Source: Faecalibacter macacae
Lineage (GTDB): Bacteria; Bacteroidota; Bacteroidia; Flavobacteriales; Weeksellaceae
Reading direction: 5' to 3'
NCBI RefSeq assembly: GCF_003687725.1
Contig: NZ_RDOJ01000016.1
Coordinates: forward strand, 1 to 64,000
Length of the DNA stretch: 64,000 nucleotides
Below are positions 43,721 to 51,580 of the stretch, in pieces. The notes under the pieces are model-generated. The model had not been told where the DNA came from. It made no database searches and was given only the letters and a program-made list of their open reading frames with translations. How positions within the stretch are numbered: the stretch's first letter is position 1; the number at the start of each line of letters is the position of its first letter. A program made the translations under genes and the position numbers.

Positions 43721-44740
43721 ATGAAAAAATATATTATAGGCTTATTGATAGTAGGATTTGGAACGATAGTATCTGCTCAGAAAAAAGATAAAATAGTTTT
43801 AGTGATTCATGGTGGAGCAGGAACAATTTTAAAAGAGAATATGACGGGCGAAAAAGAAATTGCTTATCAAAAAGTTTTATCAGAATCGCTGATGAAAGGA
43901 TATGAGGTTTTAAAAAGTAAGGGAAAAAGTGAAGATGCTGTAATTGTAGCGATTCAAGTGATGGAAGAATCTCCTTTGTTTAATGCTGGGAAAGGTGCAG
44001 TTTTTACAAATGAAGGTAAAAATGAATTAGATGCGTCTATAATGATTGGTAAAACGAAAGAAGCAGGAGCGGTTGCTGGAGTTTCGACAATTAAAAGTCC
44101 AATCCAAGCGGCTTATACTGTTATGAAAAAATCTGGTCATGTGATGATGGTTGGAAAAGGAGCAGAGAAATTTGCTCAAAATCAAGGATTAGAAATTGTA
44201 GATCCGAGTTATTTTTATACAGAAGATCGTTGGAATGGATTGCAAAGAGTGTTACAAAAAGAGAAAGAAACTATGCAATTGGATCACGATGCAACATCCT
44301 ATAATTACGAACCTATTAATTTTGTTGATGAAAAATTCGGAACTGTAGGGGCAGTTGCTTTAGATAAAGAAGGAAATCTATCGGCCGGAACTTCAACAGG
44401 AGGAATGACTAACAAAAAATATGGTCGCATTGGTGATTCTCCAATAATTGGAGCTGGAACTTATGCGAACAAATTTGTTGGAGTTTCGTCTACAGGCTGG
44501 GGCGAATATTTTATAAAATCAGTTGCTGCTTATGATGTTGCTGCTTTGATGGAATATAAAAATTATTCAGTGAAAAAAGCAGGTGATGAGGTCGTGAAAA
44601 AAATAGGAAAGTTAGGTGGTGATGGTGGTATGATTATTTTAGATCATAAAGGAAATGCACATTTTCCGTTCAATACTTCAGGAATGTACAGAGGTTCGAT
44701 TACAGAATCAGGCGTTATAACAATAGAAATTTATAAATAA
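43721..44740 (+). CDS. Isoaspartyl peptidase/L-asparaginase, exported (N-terminal nucleophile type)
   Basis: A 339-residue Ntn-hydrolase with a signal peptide ending at about residue 19 (VSAQ). Blocks: VIHGGAGTI, NAGKGAVFTNEG, ELDASIM, GAVAGVSTIKSPIQAA, and the autocleavage site FGTVGAVALD. Cleavage before Thr208 exposes the catalytic Thr. GMTNKKYGRIGDSPIIGAG and a later GGDGG block complete the active site. It hydrolyses L-asparagine or beta-aspartyl peptides in the periplasm. It belongs to the plant/type III family, not the type II family. Confidence 0.93.
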   Translation: MKKYIIGLLIVGFGTIVSAQKKDKIVLVIHGGAGTILKENMTGEKEIAYQKVLSESLMKGYEVLKSKGKSEDAVIVAIQVMEESPLFNAGKGAVFTNEGKNELDASIMIGKTKEAGAVAGVSTIKSPIQAAYTVMKKSGHVMMVGKGAEKFAQNQGLEIVDPSYFYTEDRWNGLQRVLQKEKETMQLDHDATSYNYEPINFVDEKFGTVGAVALDKEGNLSAGTSTGGMTNKKYGRIGDSPIIGAGTYANKFVGVSSTGWGEYFIKSVAAYDVAALMEYKNYSVKKAGDEVVKKIGKLGGDGGMIILDHKGNAHFPFNTSGMYRGSITESGVITIEIYK

Positions 44741-44786
44741 ACCTTACATTTAGAAATTCATATTAAAACTTAAAACAATTATAACA

Positions 44787-45569
44787 ATGATAAAAAGATT
44801 TTTACTAGCTACTTCATTATTTACTTCATCAATTAATATTGCACAAGCACAGCAAACTATTATTGATAATGTAACTTTTGATGATAATACTATTTTAGTG
44901 GGAATGGCTGCCGATTATAATTCGGATAAATCTTACGAAAAATATAATTTCTTCATCAATGATGTAAAAAGTATTAATGGTGTAAAGTTAAATTTAGAGC
45001 ATGGTTATGAGTTAGATAACAAAGTAACAGATGCCAATCATTTTATGATTTATGCGATTAAAAATCGTAAAGTTGTGGATCAGTGGTTAGTAAATCCACG
45101 CTTATATAATATTTTTAATAACGGAATTGCATATTCTTTTGATGCAGATAAATTAGAAAATATTGCGAAACAATTTCCTTTTGAGTATGCTATTGAATTA
45201 AAAACTTTTAAGACAGAAAAAGAATATTTAAAAGCGAAAAAAGCAATTGAATTAGATCAAAAAGTTTTCTTATTGTACGAACCAGTTTTTGATTACGAAG
45301 GAACATTTGAAGTATCAATCAAAAAGGACGAAAAGTTCAAGACTCCTGCTGAAGCAGAAGCTTATTTAAGAGAATTAGTAAAGCCAACAACGAAGAAAAA
45401 CGTAATAATTACGTATGCTTTAAATGAGAAAAATTTAATGGATCCTTCGCAAATGACTATGATTATTGCTGGTCCAGAAGATGTTTATAAGAAAATTAAA
45501 ATTGTTGGTCATGAAAAATCTGAATGGAAACCAGAAATTTTTGAAGCAACTTTAGTTCGTAAAAAGTAG
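44787..45569 (+). CDS. Secreted hypothetical protein
   Basis: A 260-residue exported protein with a signal peptide ending at about residue 21 (AQAQ), followed by a beta-rich region (IIDNVTFDDNTILVGMAADYN; FEYAIELKTFKTEKEYLKAK). I do not recognise a family. It lies 46 bases after the asparaginase gene and 4 bases before the next ORF, forming a three-gene cluster of unknowns (44787-46396). Confidence 0.68.
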   Translation: MIKRFLLATSLFTSSINIAQAQQTIIDNVTFDDNTILVGMAADYNSDKSYEKYNFFINDVKSINGVKLNLEHGYELDNKVTDANHFMIYAIKNRKVVDQWLVNPRLYNIFNNGIAYSFDADKLENIAKQFPFEYAIELKTFKTEKEYLKAKKAIELDQKVFLLYEPVFDYEGTFEVSIKKDEKFKTPAEAEAYLRELVKPTTKKNVIITYALNEKNLMDPSQMTMIIAGPEDVYKKIKIVGHEKSEWKPEIFEATLVRKK

Positions 45570-45573
45570 TGCT

Positions 45574-46155
45574 ATGAATTTGAATTCTAAATTTACTTCA
45601 ATTTTACAACAATCAAAAGACAATAAAACAATTATTGCAATCTTTCAAGATCCAGGAAGTTCAGACTTTTGGGCAGGATATGTTGTTGATTTTAATGAAG
45701 AATATTTTGTAATGCAACACATTACAAAATTTGGTAAAAAAGATGGACTTCTAATTGAACCGATTTATAAAATTAGACGCATTGACAAAGATGATTATTG
45801 TAAATGCTTACAATATGTTTTTGAAAATAGCGCTGATTTAGATAAGGAAGAAGAAGTTATTTTAAATATTCCGAAAGAAGAAAATTGGGTATTTCATACA
45901 TTAAATGTAATTAAAGGAGAACAAGATTATATCGTTCGGCTTGCGATTGGGAATGATACGCGTTTTGCAGGATTTGTAACGGACGTAACCGAAGACGATT
46001 TTGTTTTACGTTGTATTGGTCCGGATGGGCAAGACGATGGTGATTTATTCTTTATGAATGATGATGTTACTTCTTTCCGAATTAATGATTTAGAAGCTCG
46101 ACGTCGATTGATGATTTATCATTACCGTCAATCTATTGATTTTTATAATGAATAG
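45574..46155 (+). CDS. Protein with two LSm/SH3-like beta-barrel repeats
   Basis: A 193-residue cytoplasmic protein that looks like a tandem duplication. The first half has DFWAGYVVDFNEEYFVMQHITKFGKKDGLL (about 29-58) and the second RFAGFVTDVTEDDFVLRCIGPDGQDDGDLF (about 130-159). Each is preceded by a strand (TIIAIFQDP; YIVRLAIGN) and followed by an 'IRRI/FRI' strand. The G-x-V-x-D...F/Y-V/L-x pattern resembles Sm-like or SH3-like barrels, which often bind RNA. This is fold inference only. Linked to its neighbours by 4-base spacing and an 8-base overlap. Confidence 0.7.
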   Translation: MNLNSKFTSILQQSKDNKTIIAIFQDPGSSDFWAGYVVDFNEEYFVMQHITKFGKKDGLLIEPIYKIRRIDKDDYCKCLQYVFENSADLDKEEEVILNIPKEENWVFHTLNVIKGEQDYIVRLAIGNDTRFAGFVTDVTEDDFVLRCIGPDGQDDGDLFFMNDDVTSFRINDLEARRRLMIYHYRQSIDFYNE

Positions 46156-46396
46156 TCAAAAATTATTATTAATAAGGATAATTATAGCTTTGATAATAAG
46201 TTTATCATTATTTTTAATTTTTTCTATAACAGGTGGTTTATTCGCATTTATAATTTTACTATTTGTTATAGCGTCATTAGATATCTTACAATTATTAATC
46301 AATCGTAAATTTAGATTATCTGTCGAAATGCTAGTATTTTATATTCTATTATTTAGTGGTTATTACTATTTAATAGATTCAGGATTATTACGATAA
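46148..46396 (+). CDS. Small hypothetical membrane protein
   Basis: An 82-residue protein with three hydrophobic segments (about 5-25, 28-47, 57-76). No named family recognised. Its ATG overlaps the end of the preceding gene by 8 bases, indicating translational coupling. A longer reading from ATG 46136 is possible. A terminator follows. Confidence 0.65.
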   Translation: MNSQKLLLIRIIIALIISLSLFLIFSITGGLFAFIILLFVIASLDILQLLINRKFRLSVEMLVFYILLFSGYYYLIDSGLLR

Positions 46397-46406
46397 ATTA
46401 ATTCAA

Positions 46407-46437
46407 CAAAAAAACCTCAGAATAATCTGAGGTTTTT
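46407..46437. terminator. Bidirectional terminator
   Basis: AAAACCTCAGA and TCTGAGGTTTT form a perfect 11-bp stem with an ATAA loop between converging genes. Confidence 0.85.
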
Positions 46438-46458
46438 ACTTTTTATACTGATTGATAA

Positions 46459-47340
46459 TTATCCGTTAACAGCTTCTACGTTATCAACTACATCAGGCAT
46501 CATTTGTTTTAATAAACCTTCGATTCCGTTTTTTAATGTAGCTGTAGAAGAAGGACAACCAGAACAAGCTCCTTGTAATAACATTTTAGCAGTTCTTGTT
46601 TCTTCATCAAATCCAATTAATTCAATATTTCCACCGTCGTTTTGTACCGCTGGCTGAACATATTCGTCTAAAATAGATTTAATTTGCTCTTCAACATCTG
46701 TAAATTCCTCTCTTGGTTTTACAACCACTTCTTCTGGAGCTTCAGTTTTGAATTCGTAGAATTCTTCAAAAACCATTCCTCCAGCTTGTAAGTAATTTAA
46801 GATAAAAGATCGAACGTCCATTGTCCATAAATCCCATTCTTCCGTTTCATCTTTCGTTAAAGAAACGTAGTTCTCCGTTAAGAAAACTTCTTTAATAAAT
46901 GGATATTCTTTGTAAATGGCAACCGCTAAAGGAACTCCAGCCGCTTTTTCTTTATCCTTAATTTCTATAATTTCTGGAACTAATGGTGCATTAGCAACAA
47001 ATTTCATAACCGATGGATTTGGCGTCATTTCAGCATAGACCGTGAAAGGTTGCTTTTTTTGCTGGTATAAAACGATACCTTCCTCTAAATGTTCTTCAAC
47101 AATTTCTAATAAATCATCTTTCACATCATCCCAACTAACCGCATCAATTTTTTCAATCGCTACAAAATTTGCAGTGATAAAAACTTGTTGAATAAACGGT
47201 ATAGTAAGTAAAACTTGTGCAAGCGGAGATTCGGTAGCAGCTGAATCTTTCGTGAATTCAACTCCACCTTGCGTTAAAGTTTCGTCACAAACGAATTTTA
47301 ACACGTTTTCATTAGGTGTATTTTCTGTATATACTCTCAT
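46459..47340 (-). CDS. Nfu-type iron-sulfur scaffold protein with two N-terminal Nfu domains
   Basis: A 293-residue protein. Two Nfu N-terminal domains in tandem begin at residues 1 (TENTPNENVLKFVCDETL) and about 105 (AEMTPNPSVMKFVANAPL). An acidic linker leads to the C-terminal NifU-like domain (about 215-285) with the cluster-binding motif GACSGCPSSTATLKNGIE (CXXC). It is a carrier or scaffold delivering [4Fe-4S] clusters to target enzymes. It is divergent from the gamma carbonic anhydrase gene, each with its own -7 box in a 60-base intergenic region. Confidence 0.92.
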   Translation of the reverse strand: MRVYTENTPNENVLKFVCDETLTQGGVEFTKDSAATESPLAQVLLTIPFIQQVFITANFVAIEKIDAVSWDDVKDDLLEIVEEHLEEGIVLYQQKKQPFTVYAEMTPNPSVMKFVANAPLVPEIIEIKDKEKAAGVPLAVAIYKEYPFIKEVFLTENYVSLTKDETEEWDLWTMDVRSFILNYLQAGGMVFEEFYEFKTEAPEEVVVKPREEFTDVEEQIKSILDEYVQPAVQNDGGNIELIGFDEETRTAKMLLQGACSGCPSSTATLKNGIEGLLKQMMPDVVDNVEAVNG

Positions 47341-47348
47341 AATTGATA

Positions 47349-47356
47349 CAAATTTA
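47349..47356 (-). promoter_or_regulatory. Candidate -7 box of the Nfu gene
   Basis: TAAATTTG on the minus strand is an exact TAnnTTTG match, 8 bases before the ATG. The leader would be almost absent. Confidence 0.45.
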
Positions 47357-47370
47357 TTGATTTAGTTCTA

Positions 47371-47378
47371 TATTTTTG
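47371..47378 (+). promoter_or_regulatory. Candidate -7 box of the gamma carbonic anhydrase gene
   Basis: TATTTTTG fits TAnnTTTG, 22 bases before the ATG at 47401, within the 60-base divergent region. Confidence 0.4.
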
Positions 47379-47400
47379 TTGATGTATAATAATATTTTTT

Positions 47401-47913
47401 ATGGCAATAATAAAAGAATTAAATGGTAAACATCCGCAAATGGGTGAAAACTGTTTTGTAGCAGATAATGCAGTGATTGTTGGTGATGTACAAATGGGTG
47501 ATGATTGCTCGATTTGGTTTTCGGCAGTGCTTCGTGGTGATGTTCATTACATTAAAATGGGAAATAAGGTAAATATCCAAGATAATGCAACGATACATGC
47601 AACCTATCAAAAATCGCCGACAACGATAGGGAATAATGTTTCAATTGGACACAATGCAATTGTACATGGTTGCACAATTCATGATAATGTTTTAATTGGT
47701 ATGGGAGCAATTGTTATGGATGATTGTGTGGTTGAATCTAATTCGTTAGTTGCTGCAGGTGCAGTGGTAACAAAAGGAACTCATATCAAAGAAGGTGAAT
47801 TATGGGCTGGAGTTCCGGCTGTAAAAGTAAAAGATGTTCCGCAAAGTTTAAAAGAAGGAGAAATTGAACGAATTGCGAATAATTATTTAATGTATAGTAG
47901 TTGGTATAAATAA
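47401..47913 (+). CDS. Gamma carbonic anhydrase family protein
   Basis: A 170-residue left-handed parallel beta-helix protein with hexapeptide repeats, and the Cam/YrdA-type blocks ADNAVIVGDVQMGDDCSIWFSAVLRGD, NIQDNATIH and NVSIGHNAIVHGCTI. The three His of the metal site lie in TIHA, GHNA and VHGC. Trimeric members interconvert CO2 and bicarbonate, or serve other roles. The stop codon overlaps the next ATG by one base. Confidence 0.93.
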   Translation: MAIIKELNGKHPQMGENCFVADNAVIVGDVQMGDDCSIWFSAVLRGDVHYIKMGNKVNIQDNATIHATYQKSPTTIGNNVSIGHNAIVHGCTIHDNVLIGMGAIVMDDCVVESNSLVAAGAVVTKGTHIKEGELWAGVPAVKVKDVPQSLKEGEIERIANNYLMYSSWYK

Positions 47914-48239
47914 TGGAATTCTCGTTCGAAATTTTACATCCTATTTATGATGTTTTAAATGATGAGGTTGATGTTGTTGTAAACATTAAAACGAACCAGA
48001 CTAAATACCATGTGACTTTTGTAACTTACCAAAGAGCACAAGAAATTTTTAAAGAACACCCTTACTCGTTGTTTTCTACAACGATTTTTGTTGAACGATT
48101 GACAGAAGAGGAAATACAAAAAGCTTTAAAAGATGTGATTGAAAAATCTTCAGCTTCAACTTTTTTTTATCCAAAAAATGAACAAGCTAGAATTAATTTA
48201 TTTAAGAAATTAGAACAAGAAAAGGAAGTAGAATTATAG
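47913..48239 (+). CDS. Conserved small hypothetical protein
   Basis: A 108-residue cytoplasmic protein without recognised motif. It starts by a one-base TAATG overlap with the gamma carbonic anhydrase gene, so co-translation is likely. Composition is beta-rich at the start (DVVVNIKTNQTKYHVTFVTY) and helical at the end. Confidence 0.68.
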   Translation: MEFSFEILHPIYDVLNDEVDVVVNIKTNQTKYHVTFVTYQRAQEIFKEHPYSLFSTTIFVERLTEEEIQKALKDVIEKSSASTFFYPKNEQARINLFKKLEQEKEVEL

Positions 48240-48267
48240 AAAAGCAGAACTTATGTTCTGCTTTTCT
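48239..48267. terminator. Bidirectional terminator
   Basis: AAAAGCAGAAC and GTTCTGCTTTT form an 11-bp stem with a TTAT loop between converging genes. Confidence 0.85.
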
Positions 48268-48270
48268 ATT

Positions 48271-48618
48271 TTATATTAAATCTGGTCTTTTTGATTTAGG
48301 TAAAGTTAGAATAACAAGATTATAAGAATCTTTGATCCATTCTTTAATACTACTATCTTTAACATCTTGGTTTATCATAACCGTATTCCAATGTTTTTTG
48401 TTCATGTGATAACCTGAAAGTACTGCTTGATATTTTTCTCTTAATTCAATTGCTTTTTCAGGATCACATTTAATATTGACAGAATCAAATTGATTGATAT
48501 CAGCTAAACAAAACATTTTTCCTGCGATATAAAAAACTAAAGTTTCTTGATCAAAAGGAAATTTTTCTTCAACTAAAGGCAAACTCAAACAAAAATCTCT
48601 TAATTCTTCGATATTCAT
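48271..48618 (-). CDS. MmcQ/YjbR family DNA-binding-fold protein
   Basis: A 115-residue protein with the YjbR pattern: LRDFCLSLPLVEEKFPFDQETLVFYIAGKMF, LADI, NIKCDPEKAIELREKY and GYHMNKKHWNTV, ending in SYNLVILTLPK. The fold resembles double-wing DNA-binding proteins, but the physiological role is undefined. It lies 31 bases downstream of the lipoprotein gene on the same strand. Confidence 0.9.
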   Translation of the reverse strand: MNIEELRDFCLSLPLVEEKFPFDQETLVFYIAGKMFCLADINQFDSVNIKCDPEKAIELREKYQAVLSGYHMNKKHWNTVMINQDVKDSSIKEWIKDSYNLVILTLPKSKRPDLI

Positions 48619-48649
48619 AGCTTGTGATTTGGATTTAAGGTAAGAAAAA

Positions 48650-49081
48650 TTAATGATTTGTAAAATTAACTATTTTCGGAAATGTATCATTGATTCTAAG
48701 ATTATCCATCTTTTCATCATAATTATTATCACCATATTCTAAACCAACTTTAATAAATGAATTTAAATTGATTTGATCTTTTTTTGATAATTTAGAAATG
48801 ACTTTTATATATTCATCTTCCCCAATTCTGAAAATAATTTGAGTTAGTATATAGCCTAAATTATAACATCCTGTACCTTCTCCGCAATTATATTCAAGTA
48901 GTTTTTTAAAACCATTAAACTCCTTGTTAAGGCATTGATTGATAATCTTATTTAAATTTTTATTTTCTTGAAAAGATTGATTTGAAAGTAAAGTATCAGA
49001 AATGATTATTCCATTAATATTATTCTTCAAACAAGAAATTAAACTAAACATAATAAATAAAGCTATCAATATTCTCTTCAT
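48650..49081 (-). CDS. Hypothetical lipoprotein
   Basis: A 143-residue protein with a lipobox LISC (lipid Cys at 17). The mature protein has three further Cys (INQCLNKEF, YNCGEGTGCYNLG). No known family. It overlaps the DUF5715 gene by one base, so the two are translated together. Confidence 0.7.
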   Translation of the reverse strand: MKRILIALFIMFSLISCLKNNINGIIISDTLLSNQSFQENKNLNKIINQCLNKEFNGFKKLLEYNCGEGTGCYNLGYILTQIIFRIGEDEYIKVISKLSKKDQINLNSFIKVGLEYGDNNYDEKMDNLRINDTFPKIVNFTNH

Positions 49082-49668
49082 TATCTAACAACGATATGAT
49101 AACAACTACTTAAACGTTCTTTAACAAAGTAAATACGTCCCGAATTCTGAAATCCAGTTAAAATCTTTTTCAATTCCTGGTCTAATTTTTTATTAGGCCC
49201 AAGTTTATGATTAAAACGCACATAAGAAATATCAAAAGAAGCACCATAATTGTGTGCACTATCATTTGATGATGCATTTCCATTTACACCTCTTAAACGA
49301 TTCTGATCATGTAAAGTTCTTGTTAAAGACGTTACAACAAAGAAATTCTGACCGGTTTCTTTTACAAATTCACGTGCAATATCACGTAAAACTTGCTGTC
49401 CTTTTGGTACCAAATAACTATGACTATGTGTTAAATCGGCAACACGCCAACCATAACCACGTTGTTTTACAGGAACCAATTTTCCTCGACTAATTAATTT
49501 ATTTAAATGCTTTTTGTCTTTTACTAAATCTAAATTATGAGATTTAGCTGCATTTAAATGTTTTTTATAGTCTTCGCTCGGAGGTATTACTTTTCTGTTT
49601 TGTGCATTAGAAAACTGAATACCTGAGATAAATAATATTAATAGAAAAAAGGAAAATTTGCTATACAT
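49081..49668 (-). CDS. DUF5715 family protein, peptidase M15-like, exported (paralogue 1)
   Basis: A 195-residue exported protein with a signal peptide ending at about residue 22 (SNAQ). The C-terminal half carries a VanY/M15-like pattern: SSNDSAHNYGASFDIS (His and Asp of a zinc site) and CYHIVV (second His) with SLTRT...QNRLR before it. This suggests a D,D- or L,D-peptidase acting on peptidoglycan, though activity is unproven for DUF5715. It is a tandem paralogue of 49747-50457. Confidence 0.82.
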   Translation of the reverse strand: MYSKFSFFLLILFISGIQFSNAQNRKVIPPSEDYKKHLNAAKSHNLDLVKDKKHLNKLISRGKLVPVKQRGYGWRVADLTHSHSYLVPKGQQVLRDIAREFVKETGQNFFVVTSLTRTLHDQNRLRGVNGNASSNDSAHNYGASFDISYVRFNHKLGPNKKLDQELKKILTGFQNSGRIYFVKERLSSCYHIVVR

Positions 49669-49672
49669 TCTG

Positions 49673-49680
49673 CAAAAATA
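49673..49680 (-). promoter_or_regulatory. Candidate -7 box almost touching the ATG of DUF5715 paralogue 1
   Basis: TATTTTTG on the minus strand ends only 4 bases before the ATG. The transcript would start at or near the ATG, so a leaderless mRNA is possible. Confidence 0.35.
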
Positions 49681-49713
49681 ATAGGAAATATAAGACTAAT
49701 GTAACCTTATTAA

Positions 49714-49742
49714 TGAAAAAATCCTACATTAATGTAGGATTT
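49714..49742 (-). terminator. Terminator after DUF5715 paralogue 2
   Basis: AAATCCTACATT and AATGTAGGATTT form a near-perfect palindrome followed on the minus strand by a T-run. Confidence 0.8.
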
Positions 49743-49746
49743 GAAT

Positions 49747-50457
49747 TTATTTTTTTGAAATATCTGTCATTTTAGGATTAAAGTTTCTGACTGTGATATG
49801 AAAACATGGTTGTCTTCGCTCTTTAATAAAATAGATTTTACCATCGGCAGCAAAATCTTCTAAAATAGATTGTAATAGTTTTTCGTTTGCGTAATTACGT
49901 CCATTTTTATCTCCATATTTTGAATAAGAAATGTCAAATGAAGCACCGTAATTATGTGAGCTATCACCTTTTGCTGCATTACTATTTACTCGTCTTAATT
50001 TATTTTGATTTTCTAATGTTCTTGTTAATGAAGAAATGCTTAATTCCACTCCAGTTTCTTTGTAAAATATTGAAGAAATTTCTTTTAGAATTAAATAAGA
50101 AGTTTCGTTTAAATATGCCTTAGAGTGTGTTAATTTCTGAATTTTATAACCTTCACCTTCTTCAGGAACAGTTACTAAATGATTCGCTAATACAAGAGAA
50201 TCCATCTGTTCGTCATTTAAAATTAACGGAATATCAAAGGATTCAGCTTCGTGTAGATGGTCATTGTAAGTAATTTTCTTAGCAACTGTTATATCAACTT
50301 CTTCTAAAGGAATCGACTCAGATTCTGTGGTAGTTGTCGTATTTGTGTAATTAGAAATATAATGATATAAATTGTTGTTAGATACAAAAGTAGCGTCAGT
50401 TTGAGCCATCATAAATGAACTACTCAATAATGAGATAGTTAGTAATAAATTTTTCAT
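49747..50457 (-). CDS. DUF5715 family protein, peptidase M15-like, exported (paralogue 2)
   Basis: A 236-residue paralogue of 49081-49668 with a longer N-terminal region (Thr/Ser/Glu-rich, about 20-65). The shared core is SLTRTLENQNKLRRVNSNAA, KGDSSHNYGASFDISYSKYG and CFHITV. The His/Asp/His zinc-type residues are kept in both. ATG 50457 is used rather than the in-frame TTG at 50478, because it gives the signal peptide MKNLLLTISLLSSSFMMAQ. It has its own terminator, so it is transcribed separately from paralogue 1. Confidence 0.82.
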   Translation of the reverse strand: MKNLLLTISLLSSSFMMAQTDATFVSNNNLYHYISNYTNTTTTTESESIPLEEVDITVAKKITYNDHLHEAESFDIPLILNDEQMDSLVLANHLVTVPEEGEGYKIQKLTHSKAYLNETSYLILKEISSIFYKETGVELSISSLTRTLENQNKLRRVNSNAAKGDSSHNYGASFDISYSKYGDKNGRNYANEKLLQSILEDFAADGKIYFIKERRQPCFHITVRNFNPKMTDISKK

Positions 50458-50640
50458 TTTTTGTTTTATATTTTTCAAACCAAGAGCAAAATTATCACTT
50501 TTCGAATGAAAAAGTTATAATAAAAATTTAATATTATCTTAAAGTTGAAGGACAAAAAGGTATTAATTGATAAATATTATAGAATTGATGATAAATGTAT
50601 TTGTTTTTTGTGAGTTTCTTAATTAAGATTTTCTTATAAT

Positions 50641-50655
50641 TATTCTAAAAGAATA
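50641..50655. promoter_or_regulatory. Inverted repeat within the agu-bla promoter region
   Basis: TATTC-TAAAA-GAATA is a perfect 5-bp-arm dyad lying 5 bases before the -7 box TATTTTTG (50660-50667), in the spacer where a repressor would block polymerase. Short arms in AT-rich DNA make chance a real possibility. Confidence 0.3.
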
Positions 50656-50659
50656 TCAC

Positions 50660-50667
50660 TATTTTTG
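50660..50667 (+). promoter_or_regulatory. Candidate -7 box of the aguB-bla-aguA operon
   Basis: TATTTTTG fits TAnnTTTG, 37 bases before the aguB ATG. It is the only exact match in the 247-base upstream region that I noticed. Confidence 0.45.
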
Positions 50668-50704
50668 TTGTTTACATTTATATAACTATTTATCAATTTT
50701 CGAA

Positions 50705-51580
50705 ATGGCAAAAGTTAAAGTTGGAATGGTACAAATGACTTGTACTAAAGACAAACAAGAAAATTTAAATAAAGCGATCGAGCAGGTTAGAGTAGCAGCA
50801 GCGAAAGGAGCTCAAATCGTATGTTTACAAGAATTATTTACATCATTATATTTCTGCGATGTTGAAGATTATGATAACTTCGATTTAGCAGAAGCAATCC
50901 CAGGTCCATCAACAGATGCTTTATCAGTAGTAGCAAAAGAATTAGGCGTTGTAATTATTGCGTCATTATTCGAAAAGCGTGCACAAGGGCTTTACCACAA
51001 CACAACTGCAATTTTAGATGCAGATGGTGAATATTTAGGTAAATATCGTAAAATGCACATTCCAGATGATCCAGCTTTCTACGAAAAATTCTACTTTACA
51101 CCTGGTGATTTAGGATACAAAGTATTCGATACTAAATTTGGTAAAATTGGAGTTTTAATTTGTTGGGATCAATGGTATCCAGAAGCTTCTCGTATTACAG
51201 CTTTAATGGGTGCAGAAATTTTATTTTACCCAACTGCAATTGGATGGGATACTACACAAGACGAAGAAACAAACCAAGATCAATACAATGCTTGGCAAAC
51301 AATTCAACGTTCACACGCAGTAGCAAATGGAGTTCCTGTAATTTCTGTTAACCGTTGTGGTTTCGAGCAAGATGGAGCTATGAAATTCTGGGGTGGTTCT
51401 TTTGCAGCAAATGCACAAGGAAAATTATTATACTTAGCTTCTCACGACAACGAAGAAACAGAAGTTGTAGAATTAGACTTAAACGAGTCTGACTATTTCC
51501 GTAAACACTGGCCATTCTTAAGAGATCGTCGTATCGAGACTTATTCTCCGATTACGAAGCGTTTTATTGATGAAGATTAA
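50705..51580 (+). CDS. aguB: N-carbamoylputrescine amidase
   Basis: A 291-residue nitrilase-superfamily enzyme. The catalytic triad is Glu43 (CLQELF), Lys116 (YRKMHIP) and Cys153 (LICWDQWYPE). FTPGDLGYKVFDT and ILFYPTAIGW are typical of N-carbamoylputrescine amidase, which converts N-carbamoylputrescine to putrescine, CO2 and ammonia. Its pathway partner, agmatine deiminase, is two genes downstream. Codon use is strongly biased, so expression is probably high. It overlaps the start of the beta-lactamase gene. Confidence 0.95.
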   Translation: MAKVKVGMVQMTCTKDKQENLNKAIEQVRVAAAKGAQIVCLQELFTSLYFCDVEDYDNFDLAEAIPGPSTDALSVVAKELGVVIIASLFEKRAQGLYHNTTAILDADGEYLGKYRKMHIPDDPAFYEKFYFTPGDLGYKVFDTKFGKIGVLICWDQWYPEASRITALMGAEILFYPTAIGWDTTQDEETNQDQYNAWQTIQRSHAVANGVPVISVNRCGFEQDGAMKFWGGSFAANAQGKLLYLASHDNEETEVVELDLNESDYFRKHWPFLRDRRIETYSPITKRFIDED

